From positions 74,828-138,827 of the forward strand of contig JAEWBG010000065.1 of the NCBI GenBank assembly GCA_023391335.1: 64,000 nucleotides of DNA, given 5' to 3'. Shown one piece after another: positions 43,255-51,995 of this stretch. This stretch comes from Pseudomonadota bacterium (lineage in GTDB: Bacteria > Pseudomonadota > Gammaproteobacteria > Steroidobacterales > Steroidobacteraceae). Every line of letters starts with the position of its first letter. Position 1 is the stretch's first letter. The position numbers and the translations under genes were made by a program. A model generated the notes under the pieces. It ran no database searches. It was not told the origin of the DNA and saw only the letters and a program-made list of their open reading frames with translations.

Positions 43255-44543
43255 TGACCAAGCCACTCCGGCAGTGCGAGTGCAAGCGCAGGCACTGCGA
43301 TCAGCAGCGACAAATGCAAGAAATCTGCTGCGAGAAAGGGCACGACACCTTTGAAGATGCGCGTCAGTGGTGTGTCTTTGGCGATCCCTTGAATCACGTA
43401 CAGATTGATGCCGATGGGCGGGTGCACGAAGCCAATCTCCATCGTGCGGACCAGGTACACGCCGAACCAGATGGGCGAAAGTCCCAGCTTGATAATGATC
43501 GGCAACAAGATCGGCGTTGTGAGCAGCATCAAAGCGAGTCCATCGAGCACGGATCCCAGCAACAGCAATAGCAGGGTCATGACGATGATTGCGAAGATAG
43601 GACCGCCACCGATACTTTCCATTAGCGTTTCGACTTGCTCGGCAAGGCCTGTGACGCTCATGAACACGGAGAAGATGAGGGCGCCGATGATGACGACGTA
43701 GATCATGCCGGTGGTTCGCAGGGTTTGCGCCAATCCATCGAGCAGGGCTTTGCGATTGAGCGCACGTCGCCAAGCGCACAACGCGAGCGAGCCGAGGGCC
43801 CCAACGGATGCGGCCTCAGTGGGAGTGAACCAGCCGAGCGCGATACCACCCAACACCGCAATGACGAGTGCAGCGAGATCAGCCACGCGCAACAATGCAG
43901 CCCAGCGTTCCGGCCACGGCACTCGTTCTGCGGCCGGCGCAATCGAGGGGCGCCACAAGCACAGCAACACGACCGTGACCATATAGAAGAGTGCTTGCGT
44001 GACCGCGGGCAGAATCGCGGCGGTGAATAGCTTACCGATGGATTGTTCGGCCAAGATGCCGAACACGATGAGCGCACCGGAAGGCGGGATGATCGATCCG
44101 AGGGTGCCGCCTGCAGCAATCGATCCCGTCGCAAGGGCGTCGGAGTAACCGCGCTTGCGCATTTCGGGTAGGCCGATGAGTCCGATGGTCGCTGCCGTTG
44201 CGAGGCTCGATCCACTTACTGCGCCGAATCCCGCGCAGCCTGCAATGGAGGCAAGCGCGAGACCGCCGCGACGATGGCCGAACATCTTTGCCGCCGCATC
44301 GAAGAAATCGCGGCTTGCACCGGCAGCAAAGCACATATGTGCCATCAGCAAGAACAAGGGCAACACGCCCAGTTCATAGCGTGAAATGGTTTCGAACATG
44401 ACGACGCCGGACTTCACGATCGCAGGCTCAGGCCCGAGCAAGATCATCAATCCGGCCATGCCGACGAGGCCCATCGAAACTCCGATCGGCACACCGAGGG
44501 TGAGCAGAATGAGCAGAGCGATCACGCCAATCGTGCCGCTCAT
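43251..44543 (-). CDS. dctM: TRAP transporter large permease (DctM)
   Basis: A 430-residue inner-membrane protein of about 12 helices, the ion-coupled channel of a TRAP transporter. Signature text: SGTIGVIALLILLTLGVPIGVSMGLVGMAGLMILL, GFGAVSGSSLATAATIGLIGLPEMRKRGYSDALATGSIAAGGTLGSIIPPSGALIVFGILAEQSIGKLF, and a final FGVYLVRTMEIGFVHPPIGINLYVIQGI. It overlaps DctQ and the next subunit gene by 4 bases each. Confidence 0.93.
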   Translation of the reverse strand: MSGTIGVIALLILLTLGVPIGVSMGLVGMAGLMILLGPEPAIVKSGVVMFETISRYELGVLPLFLLMAHMCFAAGASRDFFDAAAKMFGHRRGGLALASIAGCAGFGAVSGSSLATAATIGLIGLPEMRKRGYSDALATGSIAAGGTLGSIIPPSGALIVFGILAEQSIGKLFTAAILPAVTQALFYMVTVVLLCLWRPSIAPAAERVPWPERWAALLRVADLAALVIAVLGGIALGWFTPTEAASVGALGSLALCAWRRALNRKALLDGLAQTLRTTGMIYVVIIGALIFSVFMSVTGLAEQVETLMESIGGGPIFAIIVMTLLLLLLGSVLDGLALMLLTTPILLPIIIKLGLSPIWFGVYLVRTMEIGFVHPPIGINLYVIQGIAKDTPLTRIFKGVVPFLAADFLHLSLLIAVPALALALPEWLGQ

Positions 44544-45028
44544 GATCGATCGCCCCGGCGCTTGAAGAGCTCGCGCAAGAAGAGCACCGCAATTGCGACC
44601 GCGGCAGCAACCGAGATCACGCGCAGCGGTCGAAATGGAATGTGCAGCAATTCGCTCTGCTCATATTCATTCCATGCGTCCACTGTGAGCCACAACGCGC
44701 CAGCGGCAAGCCCACAGAAGAAAAGTGCCGACAAGAACGCGGAGATGCGATTCAAGACGGACCGAGCATTCTGACCGATGCGTTCGGTGAGCAACGTGAC
44801 CCGCGCATGCGTATTGCTGATCGTTGTCGTGACCATCGCGGCCGAGGCGGTCATCAGAATCGCAGTCTGGATAAGTTCGAGTGCGCCGAAGAACGGCACG
44901 CCAATGTGGCGACCGAGCACGGCGACAGCCTCGACGCTCATTGCGAGCAGCAGGCCAATGGCGCCAATGTAGAACAGCGGACCGCGTGCGACGGCGCGAT
45001 CTCTCTCTTCAAGCTTTACGTGAGCCAT
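44540..45028 (-). CDS. dctQ: TRAP transporter small permease (DctQ)
   Basis: A 162-residue membrane protein with four helices. The DctQ motif region is PFFGALELIQTAILMTASAAMVTTTISNTHARVTLL and NEYEQSELLHIPFRPLRVISVAAAVAIAVLFLRELF. It overlaps CapA by 13 bases and DctM by 4, and is read before DctM. It bridges DctM to the receptor. Confidence 0.88.
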   Translation of the reverse strand: MAHVKLEERDRAVARGPLFYIGAIGLLLAMSVEAVAVLGRHIGVPFFGALELIQTAILMTASAAMVTTTISNTHARVTLLTERIGQNARSVLNRISAFLSALFFCGLAAGALWLTVDAWNEYEQSELLHIPFRPLRVISVAAAVAIAVLFLRELFKRRGDRS

Positions 45029-46113
45029 ACATCGGCTCCCTGAGCTTGCAGCCTTAAAGCCGGCATACCGGCTTCGACGGTAATCGATTTCACGTAGCGG
45101 CAGATTCGTTCGAACGCATTGGAGCCAGCAATGATGGGTCTGCCGGGCGGTTCGACGTCGACAGGTCGGAAGCCCGCACGCAATGCGCCGGTATCGTCGA
45201 TCGAGACGCGACCCAAGAACGCGTTCACGGCTTCGGGATGGAAGGGCGCGAGCGAATACGCAGGATCGGGCTCGAAACCAAACAGTTCACGCCGCCGCTT
45301 CGCCCATGCTGCTCGTCCAGGATGCGACTGATCGGGGCTCAACGCGCGTGTGACGACACAGCCATTGCCTAAGCCATGAAAAATCGGTTTGCCTTTGTGG
45401 AGTTCGATGCCTCGAACGATATGTGCATGATGTCCGATCACAATGTCCGCTCCCGAATCGATGGCGGCGTGAGCAACCGCTCGTTCGTACGGCGCAAGGC
45501 GGGCTCTGGTGTGAACGATGCCCTTGTGAAGCGCGACGATCACGAATTCCGCGCGCTGGCGGGCTTTCGCAACATCGTGCGCCATTTCGTTGAGCGACTC
45601 TGGATCGGGCCGTTCTAAGGCGGCAGCAGGCGCGATGGGGCCACCATCGGCGGGGCGGACACATATATATGAGCAGCCAGCGCGGTGCTCCCGTGCCCAC
45701 GAGCTTTCTGGTCCCACACAGTTGTAACTCAGTAGCGCCAAGGTGCGCGCACCGACCTGTAAATATGCGGGCTGACGCGCCTGTGCCAACGTCAAGCCCG
45801 CTCCCGTGTGCGCAATGTCCAGCGAGTCGAGCGTGCGAATCGTATCTGCGATCCCAAGCGGTCCTCGATCGGCGATGTGATTGCCTGCCAGCGACACCGC
45901 GTCGAAACCGGCACGCTTCAACGCGCTCAGGTGTTCAGGAGGAGCAGCGGGAGCGGGCACATCGCCAACCAATTCTTCGGTCGAAGTCGTGTGAGGCACC
46001 TCGAGATGCCCGATTGCCAAATCGGCTTCCTGCAACGACGCAGCAATGCCCGACAGCCAGTGATCAGGGTTGGGTTCATCGAGAATCAAATCACCGGCAA
46101 ACGTCAACTGCAT
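45016..46113 (-). CDS. CapA-like metallophosphoesterase
   Basis: A 365-residue protein of the CapA/PGA_cap metallophosphatase fold: LTFAGDLILDEPNPD, AIGHLEVPHT, AGNHIADRGPLGIADTIRTLDSLDIAHTGAG, FVIVALHKGIVH and IVIGHHAHIVRGIEL provide the usual Asp, Asn-His and His ligands. CapA was named in poly-gamma-glutamate capsule synthesis, but most homologues have unknown roles. No signal peptide is seen, unlike capsule CapA. As first gene of the TRAP/dehydratase operon it may be cytoplasmic and act on a phosphorylated metabolite or nucleotide. Confidence 0.83.
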   Translation of the reverse strand: MQLTFAGDLILDEPNPDHWLSGIAASLQEADLAIGHLEVPHTTSTEELVGDVPAPAAPPEHLSALKRAGFDAVSLAGNHIADRGPLGIADTIRTLDSLDIAHTGAGLTLAQARQPAYLQVGARTLALLSYNCVGPESSWAREHRAGCSYICVRPADGGPIAPAAALERPDPESLNEMAHDVAKARQRAEFVIVALHKGIVHTRARLAPYERAVAHAAIDSGADIVIGHHAHIVRGIELHKGKPIFHGLGNGCVVTRALSPDQSHPGRAAWAKRRRELFGFEPDPAYSLAPFHPEAVNAFLGRVSIDDTGALRAGFRPVDVEPPGRPIIAGSNAFERICRYVKSITVEAGMPALRLQAQGADVWLT

Positions 46114-46144
46114 GATTCGTTACGAACGACGTGAGCCGTTCCGA

Positions 46145-46171
46145 GGCTGTGGGCTGTAGGCTGTAGGCGTG
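46145..46171. repeat. Heptamer tandem repeat (GGCTGTR)n
   Basis: Three steps of GGCTGTG/GGCTGTA then a partial GGCGTG, between the CapA start and the CocE stop. Confidence 0.7.
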
Positions 46172-46203
46172 ACGCGCGATGCCGCTGTTGCTTCATAATG
46201 CGG

Positions 46204-48009
46204 CTACTGTGTCGCCGATGCGAATTTCAGTTCGCCAACGATCGGCAACGACAACATCGAATCGGATTGATTGCCGCTGTAGATCGCAATCGTCGGCGGT
46301 GGATCGAATTGTACTGATCGCGAGCGCTGGCGTGGGTCCGCGCCGGAAATCGACAGGCGGAGTCGATGGCCGCTTTTGATGATTGTCGAAGTCGGCAGCA
46401 TCTCGATGCGCATGCGTGTGCGCTCACCGGGTTTCAGCGGTTTGACGTCCTCGCGGTTGCCGCGGTGATACGGCATACCCATGTAGTTGTCGAACGGTGG
46501 CTTCTGCTCGCTACGGAACGATGCACGCAGTCGTCCGTGCGTCACGATCGCGGTCTCGCCAGAGGGCGCCACGTCTTCCAAATAGACGAACAGGTCTGCA
46601 TCCGGCTGAGTGGATGACATCCAAACATCCACGAGCGAGTGCCCGGCAATCTGCGTGTCTTGCGAGAGCGGCGCTGTCGCATAGCTCGTTCCGTACTTCT
46701 CTGGAACGCACGGCCAAATCATGAAGGCTTCTTTACCGCGATCCTTGCAGCGCGGCTGATAGTCGACCTGGAAACGATTCGCGGCATCATTTGTGGAAGT
46801 TGAAGACGTCAGCGAGCCACTCTCATCATTCGCTGCATCCTTCGCCAAATGCAGTAGCTGCGGATGTGCTTGCGGCAGCGGCCACTGCTTCGCTGAACTC
46901 CATGCGTGCTCGGGTGCGGCATTTACGGTGCGGAAATAGATGGGCGGCTCGCGATCCCAGCCGTTGTCGATGTTCTTGAGATAGCGATCGAAGAAGCGCA
47001 GCAATTCGGTTCCCATCGAGAAGTCGCCGACCTGGCAATGCCCCCACGTGCCCATCCACAATTTGCGGGGATTGTTCAGATTGTTGAAGGCCAGCACCGC
47101 TTCGAAGCTCCCTTCGTCAAGCCAATTGCCCCAAATGAAGATCGCGACTTTGGAGTGTTCAATCTGTTCCTTGTACGTCGCTACGCTCGCTTCGCGCCAG
47201 AACGGTACGTGCAGTAACGGCGAGACATCATCGCGGTATGGCATGCCGCGCCACAGTTCTGCCATCGGTGTTCCTGCCGCGTGACCCGCGATCGCTTGTG
47301 CTGCAAGTTTTCCGTCCGGATCTTCATCGACCGGCAACACGCCTTGGCCGAAGTCTTGCGCCGGATCTTCGGGACGCGTGTTGAACTGTGCGGTGATGCC
47401 GCCGCGGCTGACGAATCCATATTTGTCGAAGTCAGTGCAGCCGGGGGCAATGGCACGTAGATGAGGCGCATTGGTAGTCGCGCTGTACCACGTGGTGCCG
47501 CCGAGATACGAGCAACCCGCAACGCCGATCGCGCCGGTGCTGAACGGCTGTTTAGCGAACCACTCCGTCATGTCATAGGCGTCGTTCGCTTCGGTTCGAT
47601 CTTGAAAGCCGCGGCGGGCGCCGAACGATGCACCGCGGCCCCGAGCATCCACAGCCGCGACGACGTAGCCGTACTTCACCAACTCGCCGAGATAGTTGCC
47701 GTCGATCGCATTGGCGACCTTGCCCGAGCGATCGATGAACGCTCGTCGATAGGGCGTATGAACCCAAACCACTGGGAAGCGCTTGTCGACCGCCCGGCCG
47801 TCGATGGCCGGGCGATAGATGTCCACCGCGAGGCGCGTTCCGTCGCGCACAGTCACGTATTGCGATGTCTTGATCGATTCCGTGTAGAGCGCCTGCGAGT
47901 AGCCGCGATACACGCCGGGCCGCGACTCCTTCGTCGATTCGGCATTCGAAGAAAAAGCCGCAACCGCGCAGCACAAGCACGCAAGCACAAAACAACGCTT
48001 CGATCTCAT
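46204..48009 (-). CDS. Exported CocE/NonD-family S15 hydrolase
   Basis: A 601-residue exported serine hydrolase of the X-Pro dipeptidyl-peptidase (S15)/cocaine-esterase family. Signal peptide MRSKRCFVLACLCCAVAAFSSNAES. Features: DGTRLAVDIYRPAIDGRAVDKRFPVVWVHTPYRR, the nucleophile Ser in GVAGCSYLGGTTWYSAT, a likely catalytic Asp in FIWGNWLDEGSFEAV and the His in TWGHCQVGDF, then a jelly-roll PepX_C domain from about residue 400. It lies 7 bases after the TonB receptor stop, so both are co-transcribed and it may hydrolyse the receptor's ligand. Confidence 0.9.
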   Translation of the reverse strand: MRSKRCFVLACLCCAVAAFSSNAESTKESRPGVYRGYSQALYTESIKTSQYVTVRDGTRLAVDIYRPAIDGRAVDKRFPVVWVHTPYRRAFIDRSGKVANAIDGNYLGELVKYGYVVAAVDARGRGASFGARRGFQDRTEANDAYDMTEWFAKQPFSTGAIGVAGCSYLGGTTWYSATTNAPHLRAIAPGCTDFDKYGFVSRGGITAQFNTRPEDPAQDFGQGVLPVDEDPDGKLAAQAIAGHAAGTPMAELWRGMPYRDDVSPLLHVPFWREASVATYKEQIEHSKVAIFIWGNWLDEGSFEAVLAFNNLNNPRKLWMGTWGHCQVGDFSMGTELLRFFDRYLKNIDNGWDREPPIYFRTVNAAPEHAWSSAKQWPLPQAHPQLLHLAKDAANDESGSLTSSTSTNDAANRFQVDYQPRCKDRGKEAFMIWPCVPEKYGTSYATAPLSQDTQIAGHSLVDVWMSSTQPDADLFVYLEDVAPSGETAIVTHGRLRASFRSEQKPPFDNYMGMPYHRGNREDVKPLKPGERTRMRIEMLPTSTIIKSGHRLRLSISGADPRQRSRSVQFDPPPTIAIYSGNQSDSMLSLPIVGELKFASATQ

Positions 48010-48016
48010 CCGCGTG

Positions 48017-50692
48017 CTACCACCGCTTCGTCAAGGACAGAGAGATGAATCGGCCAAGCGGCGATACCACTTGGTTATCCCATGACACTACACCGTTCAG
48101 CACGACCGGCGGCTCTTCATCGGTCAGGTCTTGAGCGCTCAGTGCAACGCTGAAGCCATCCATGAAACCTGATGCCTGCTGGAAGTCGTAAGCCAGCGTG
48201 AGATCGATGGTGTGATAGCTATCGACCGAGACGTTGGGTGTGATTGCAGTATTTTTGTAGCCGTCGATGTAGTTGTAGTAGAGATTCGCCGACAACCCAC
48301 CCAGTCGCCAGTTGAGCGCCGCACGCCCGCGCAGGTCGATAGGATTGCCGAACGTGTCGAGCACATCGATGAACGGCAAGCCCGGTGCGGTCGACCGCGT
48401 GAGATCAAGGATCTTTGCGACATCCACCGCCACACGCCAGTCGCCGGCCGAAGTGCTGAATGCGTAGGCCAGATTCGCATCGATGCCTGTCTGCTTCATG
48501 CTACCCAGGTTGGCGCGACGACCATCGATGATGGCATTGATGTTCGTGACGGGTTCCGCCGGGCTTTGCAGATCGGGATTGGCGAAGAACTCTGCAACGA
48601 GCGCATTGAAAGCCGCCGTTGCAGCTGCATCGCTCGCTGTGGGCCTACGAATAATGTAAGGCGAGTAGACGACTGGCTGTGTCAACGCGGTGTTCGGCAC
48701 GACGTCGATGCGATCGGTGTAATCGACATCGTAGTACGTCAGCGATGTAGTGAAGCCATCGAGCACACCTTCGGGTTTCCAATCCAATCCGACGGACCAC
48801 GTGGTTGCCTCTTCGGGCTGTAGCGAAGCACGACCGCCGTTGTGGAAGATGCCGCGAGTCGTTCCGCCAGGGGCCGTGGGATCCGTGAGGTTTTGAACGA
48901 AGATGTTGTGGATCTGCTCGCTGCTGTCGACCAATGATGGCGCGCGGAACGAAGTGCCGTACGTCGCACGGAAGCTCAACGAGTCGATCACGCGCCAAGT
49001 CAGGCCGATCTTTGGATTCGTGGTTTCGCCGAAGTCGGAGTAGTCCTCATATCGGCCGGCGAGCGAGAGATTTAGTTCGCGAATACCGGTAATGCCTTGC
49101 GCGCTGCCGATAATGGGCACATACACCTCAGCGAACGCCGCCAGATTGTGGCGCTGGTTGTGCACGTTCTTCACCGTCTCCGCGCCGCTGGCCAGCACGT
49201 TGGTCGCGACCAGTGTCTGCTGGAACTCGTTGTCGTGTCGTTCGACCCCCACTGCGAGCCTGACGTCACCGGCGGGCAAGTCGAACAACGGGCCGTCGGC
49301 TTTGACGGAATAGTCCTTGGTTTTGCTGGTGGCATCGGTATCGCGGTTGGCAATGATGATGTCCACGAGCGCCGGATTGTTCGAGACGTTGAACGAACCA
49401 TCGCCGAACGGATTGAATGCGGTGGCCGGATTGCTGCTCGCAAGCGCAGCGTTGAGCGCTGCGCCATTGGTGATCGCACCGCGACGTTGGAAGCCGTGAT
49501 TACGACTGAAGTTCACGTAGCCGTCGAGCCGCCAGTCGCCACCCAAATCCAAACCCAGGCCAAACGCGTTCTGATACGCCTTTTCGTAGCCGGTGAGCTG
49601 CGGATTCGCATCTTCATTCAAGAATCGATATTCCACGTTCACGGTGGTGGGCGTTCCGAGCGCAGCGGGTGCGACGAACCAGGGATTCGTATTCGGCACG
49701 CGCAGCTGGCCGGAAGCAGGGGCGACGTTTTCTTCGAAGTCGCGATCCGAGAACCAACCTTGATACCAAGCATCCCAAGCGCCGAATTCCTGCCGCGCAT
49801 CGAGGAAGAACGTATTGCGCTTTTGCTGCGGCAACAGATCCGCTGCTGCAGGCTCATCGTAGCGATTGGGAGCGCCCGCGGTAATCTCGCCGGGAGTAAG
49901 GCCGACACCGTTTCCTTGGGGTAGAGGATAGCGAGTCGTACCCGAGACGATGTTTCCCGGAGAAGCCAACGTCGAGCGTGCATCTGACCCACCGCGGGCA
50001 CGACGATCGCTGGTGGTGAAATCGCGATCGGCGCCGGCGAGTCGATCGCGTTCGAAGTGTTCGAACGCAGCGAATAAACTGCCGCCGTCCCATGTGAGTC
50101 CCAAATTCTGGCTGGCGACGATTTGATCGGTGCCGTCTGCGCTGCCATAGCGCAGGAACGTTTCCGCGCCGCTGAAGTCTTTGCGAGTAATGATGTTCAC
50201 AACGCCTGCGACTGCATCGGATCCGTAAATCGCAGAGGCACCATCGACGACGACTTCCATGCGTTCCACTGCGGCGGCAGGGATCACGTTGGGGTCGTAA
50301 AGACTCTTGATGATGCCGGCCGGTGCGAGGCGGCGACCGTTGATGAGCAGCAGCGTAGCTTCGTTACCGATGCCGCGAAGATTGATGCCCGAAACGCGTG
50401 TCGTATTTGCAGCGCCATCTTGTGCACCGCCCAACCGGCTCTCGTCGGCACCCAAGCTCATGACCTGGGGCAGATTGCGTGCGAGGTCGCTGCTTGTTGC
50501 GGCACCGGATTGAACGAAGGCTTCGTGGTCGAGCGCGATTCTCGGCGAGCCGGCACTGGCCACGCCGCGAATGCTGCTGCCGGTGACCACCACTTCCTCC
50601 ACGTTGGCTGCGTCAGCCCCGTCTGCCGCATGTACCGTCATCGAGACTGTCGAGATCAGCGCGCAGGCACCGATCATGGCCGGACATCGCAT
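48017..50692 (-). CDS. Large TonB-dependent outer-membrane receptor
   Basis: An 891-residue receptor. Signal to about residue 22 (VSMTVHAADG); TonB-box region NVEEVVVTGSSIR; plug with the NGRRLAPAG-type loop (NLRGIGNEATLLLINGRRLAPAGIIKSLYDPNVIPAAAVERMEVVVDGASAIYGSDAVAGVVNI), then a barrel ending FISLSLTKRW. The plug text is characteristic of the large receptor class common in polymer-degrading Xanthomonadales and Caulobacterales. It starts at ATG 50692 and precedes the CocE hydrolase by 7 bases. The ligand is unknown; carbohydrate- or peptide-like substrates are usual in this class. Confidence 0.92.
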   Translation of the reverse strand: MRCPAMIGACALISTVSMTVHAADGADAANVEEVVVTGSSIRGVASAGSPRIALDHEAFVQSGAATSSDLARNLPQVMSLGADESRLGGAQDGAANTTRVSGINLRGIGNEATLLLINGRRLAPAGIIKSLYDPNVIPAAAVERMEVVVDGASAIYGSDAVAGVVNIITRKDFSGAETFLRYGSADGTDQIVASQNLGLTWDGGSLFAAFEHFERDRLAGADRDFTTSDRRARGGSDARSTLASPGNIVSGTTRYPLPQGNGVGLTPGEITAGAPNRYDEPAAADLLPQQKRNTFFLDARQEFGAWDAWYQGWFSDRDFEENVAPASGQLRVPNTNPWFVAPAALGTPTTVNVEYRFLNEDANPQLTGYEKAYQNAFGLGLDLGGDWRLDGYVNFSRNHGFQRRGAITNGAALNAALASSNPATAFNPFGDGSFNVSNNPALVDIIIANRDTDATSKTKDYSVKADGPLFDLPAGDVRLAVGVERHDNEFQQTLVATNVLASGAETVKNVHNQRHNLAAFAEVYVPIIGSAQGITGIRELNLSLAGRYEDYSDFGETTNPKIGLTWRVIDSLSFRATYGTSFRAPSLVDSSEQIHNIFVQNLTDPTAPGGTTRGIFHNGGRASLQPEEATTWSVGLDWKPEGVLDGFTTSLTYYDVDYTDRIDVVPNTALTQPVVYSPYIIRRPTASDAAATAAFNALVAEFFANPDLQSPAEPVTNINAIIDGRRANLGSMKQTGIDANLAYAFSTSAGDWRVAVDVAKILDLTRSTAPGLPFIDVLDTFGNPIDLRGRAALNWRLGGLSANLYYNYIDGYKNTAITPNVSVDSYHTIDLTLAYDFQQASGFMDGFSVALSAQDLTDEEPPVVLNGVVSWDNQVVSPLGRFISLSLTKRW

Positions 50693-50922
50693 AGTTGCCC
50701 CCTATCTTTGTGACGCCTTGCAGTGGCGTTCGTGAAAGTCGAACTTCAGAGTCGAATCGCGTCGCTCAGATCATCTGGCGAATAGTTCGTTGTACGAACC
50801 ATACGCTGATCGAACCATATACGGAAGAAAATTCCAAGTGTTTTGACAAGTCATCGGCGAGGCGGGGAAAAGGGCGGGCCTCATACGATTCCCTTATGGG
50901 TGCAGTGATATGGGGCTATGAC

Positions 50923-50950
50923 GTTGGCAGTTGACCGTTGACAGTTGGCG
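50923..50950. repeat. Heptamer tandem repeat (GTTGRCN)n
   Basis: Four 7-base steps: GTTGGCA, GTTGACC, GTTGACA, GTTGGCG. Confidence 0.75.
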
Positions 50951-50995
50951 GCCGTGCCGATGCGGTCGGCCTGCCCTTAAGAGATGGAAGTTTCA

Positions 50996-51022
50996 CACGG
51001 AGGACACGGAGATCACGGAGAG
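50996..51022. repeat. 9-mer tandem repeat (CACGGAGNN)n
   Basis: Three 9-base steps CACGGAGGA, CACGGAGAT, CACGGAGAG in a row. Confidence 0.75.
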
Positions 51023-51080
51023 CCGGAGCCGCCACACGAAAGAACGCGCAGATTGCGTGTGAGCTGCGATGTCTCGCTGC

Positions 51081-51115
51081 CAACCGTCAACGCTCAACTG
51101 ACAACTGATAACTCA
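51081..51115. repeat. Heptamer tandem repeat (CAACNNN)n
   Basis: Five 7-base steps: CAACCGT, CAACGCT, CAACTGA, CAACTGA, TAACTCA. This is the complement-type relative of the GTTGACA array at 50923-50950. Confidence 0.7.
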
Positions 51116-51331
51116 GAAGACGATCTCCATGGGGCATTGTGCACTGCGCGTGTGAGGTGTCAGGTGTGAGGATGCATGAAGAGGTGAGCGCTGCCGCGCA
51201 AGGAAGCCGTCGGCAAGCAAGCCGTTGGCAGGGAAGCCGCGACGACGCGGCAAGCAGAAAAGCGCGGGGAGTGTTGCGTGTGAGCTGCGCGTGTCGATTA
51301 GCTACACTCCTTCGCGAAGCGGATCCCGCTG

Positions 51332-51359
51332 CCAACTGCCAACCGAAAACCGTCAACGG
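51332..51359. repeat. Degenerate heptamer repeat
   Basis: Four 7-base steps CCAACTG, CCAACCG, AAAACCG, TCAACGG, related to the array at 51081-51115. Confidence 0.5.
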
Positions 51360-51410
51360 AAACGATTTCCACTGAGGAGACGGAGCCACGAAGTTCTCTT
51401 GCTAGTCACC

Positions 51411-51431
51411 AGTCATTAGTCAGCAGTCACC
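51411..51431. repeat. Heptamer repeat (AGTCACC)n, second copy
   Basis: GCTAGTCACC then AGTCATT, AGTCAGC and AGTCACC steps, the same family as 26682-26713. It lies directly after the end of the MarR gene. Confidence 0.6.
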
Positions 51432-51434
51432 CTT

Positions 51435-51944
51435 TTACAGTTGCACTTCAAGGAACCGCTGCAGCAGCTTGACCAACTGTTCGCGTTCTTGCTTGTTGAA
51501 CAAGTCGGTGAATTTCTTTTCGTGTTCGAGCATCTCTTGTTTGAGCGTTTTGTAGATGCGTTCGCCATCGCTGGTGAGTGTGAGGCCCTGACGACGCCGG
51601 TCCTCGCTGGAGCGAGTGCGCAAGATCCAACCCGGCTCTTCGAGTCGATCCAACAGCGCCACCATGCTGGCCTTGTCGATGCCCAACTCGTTGCCCAGTT
51701 CGACCTGCGCGATCCCGGGATTGGCGCGAATGAGGGCGAGGGCGCTGAACATGCCCGGACGGATTTCGCCTTCGGCAACGGTGCGGGCGAAGTCGCGCCA
51801 CAGAACGATTTGGGCGCGTCGGATGTTGTAGCCGAGCAGTGTCGGCAAGACATCTCGGTCGACGGTGCGACTCGCCTGCGCGGGCTTAGTAGGGGTTGGC
51901 TTGCTCGAGCGACTCGTAGATCTGGCGGCTGCTTTGCGTTTCAT
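51435..51944 (-). CDS. MarR-family transcriptional regulator
   Basis: A 169-residue regulator. A Lys/Arg-rich N-terminal tail of about 25 residues (MKRKAAARSTSRSSK) precedes the winged helix: LLGYNIRRAQIVLWRDFA, SALALIRANPGIAQVELGNELGIDKASMVALLDRLEEPGWILRTRSSEDRRRQGLTLTSDGERI, and a final dimerisation helix. The DRR wing motif is present. The ATG at 51944 is preferred to 51980. It follows the MFS gene with 51 bases between, so both are probably one unit. MarR proteins usually respond to aromatic or antimicrobial compounds. Confidence 0.88.
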   Translation of the reverse strand: MKRKAAARSTSRSSKPTPTKPAQASRTVDRDVLPTLLGYNIRRAQIVLWRDFARTVAEGEIRPGMFSALALIRANPGIAQVELGNELGIDKASMVALLDRLEEPGWILRTRSSEDRRRQGLTLTSDGERIYKTLKQEMLEHEKKFTDLFNKQEREQLVKLLQRFLEVQL

Positions 51945-51995
51945 CCGCGAAATGTGTCGCGTGGAGCCAGCGCAAGTCAACCGCAGAAGCGAGTC

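Larger units (their letters stand above)
50693..51434. other. Intergenic region rich in short tandem repeats
   Basis: No gene is supported. It holds the TonB receptor promoter region, a heptamer array at 50923-50950, a 9-mer array at 50996-51022, a heptamer array at 51081-51115, another at 51332-51359 and an AGTCACC array at 51411-51431. Confidence 0.5.
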
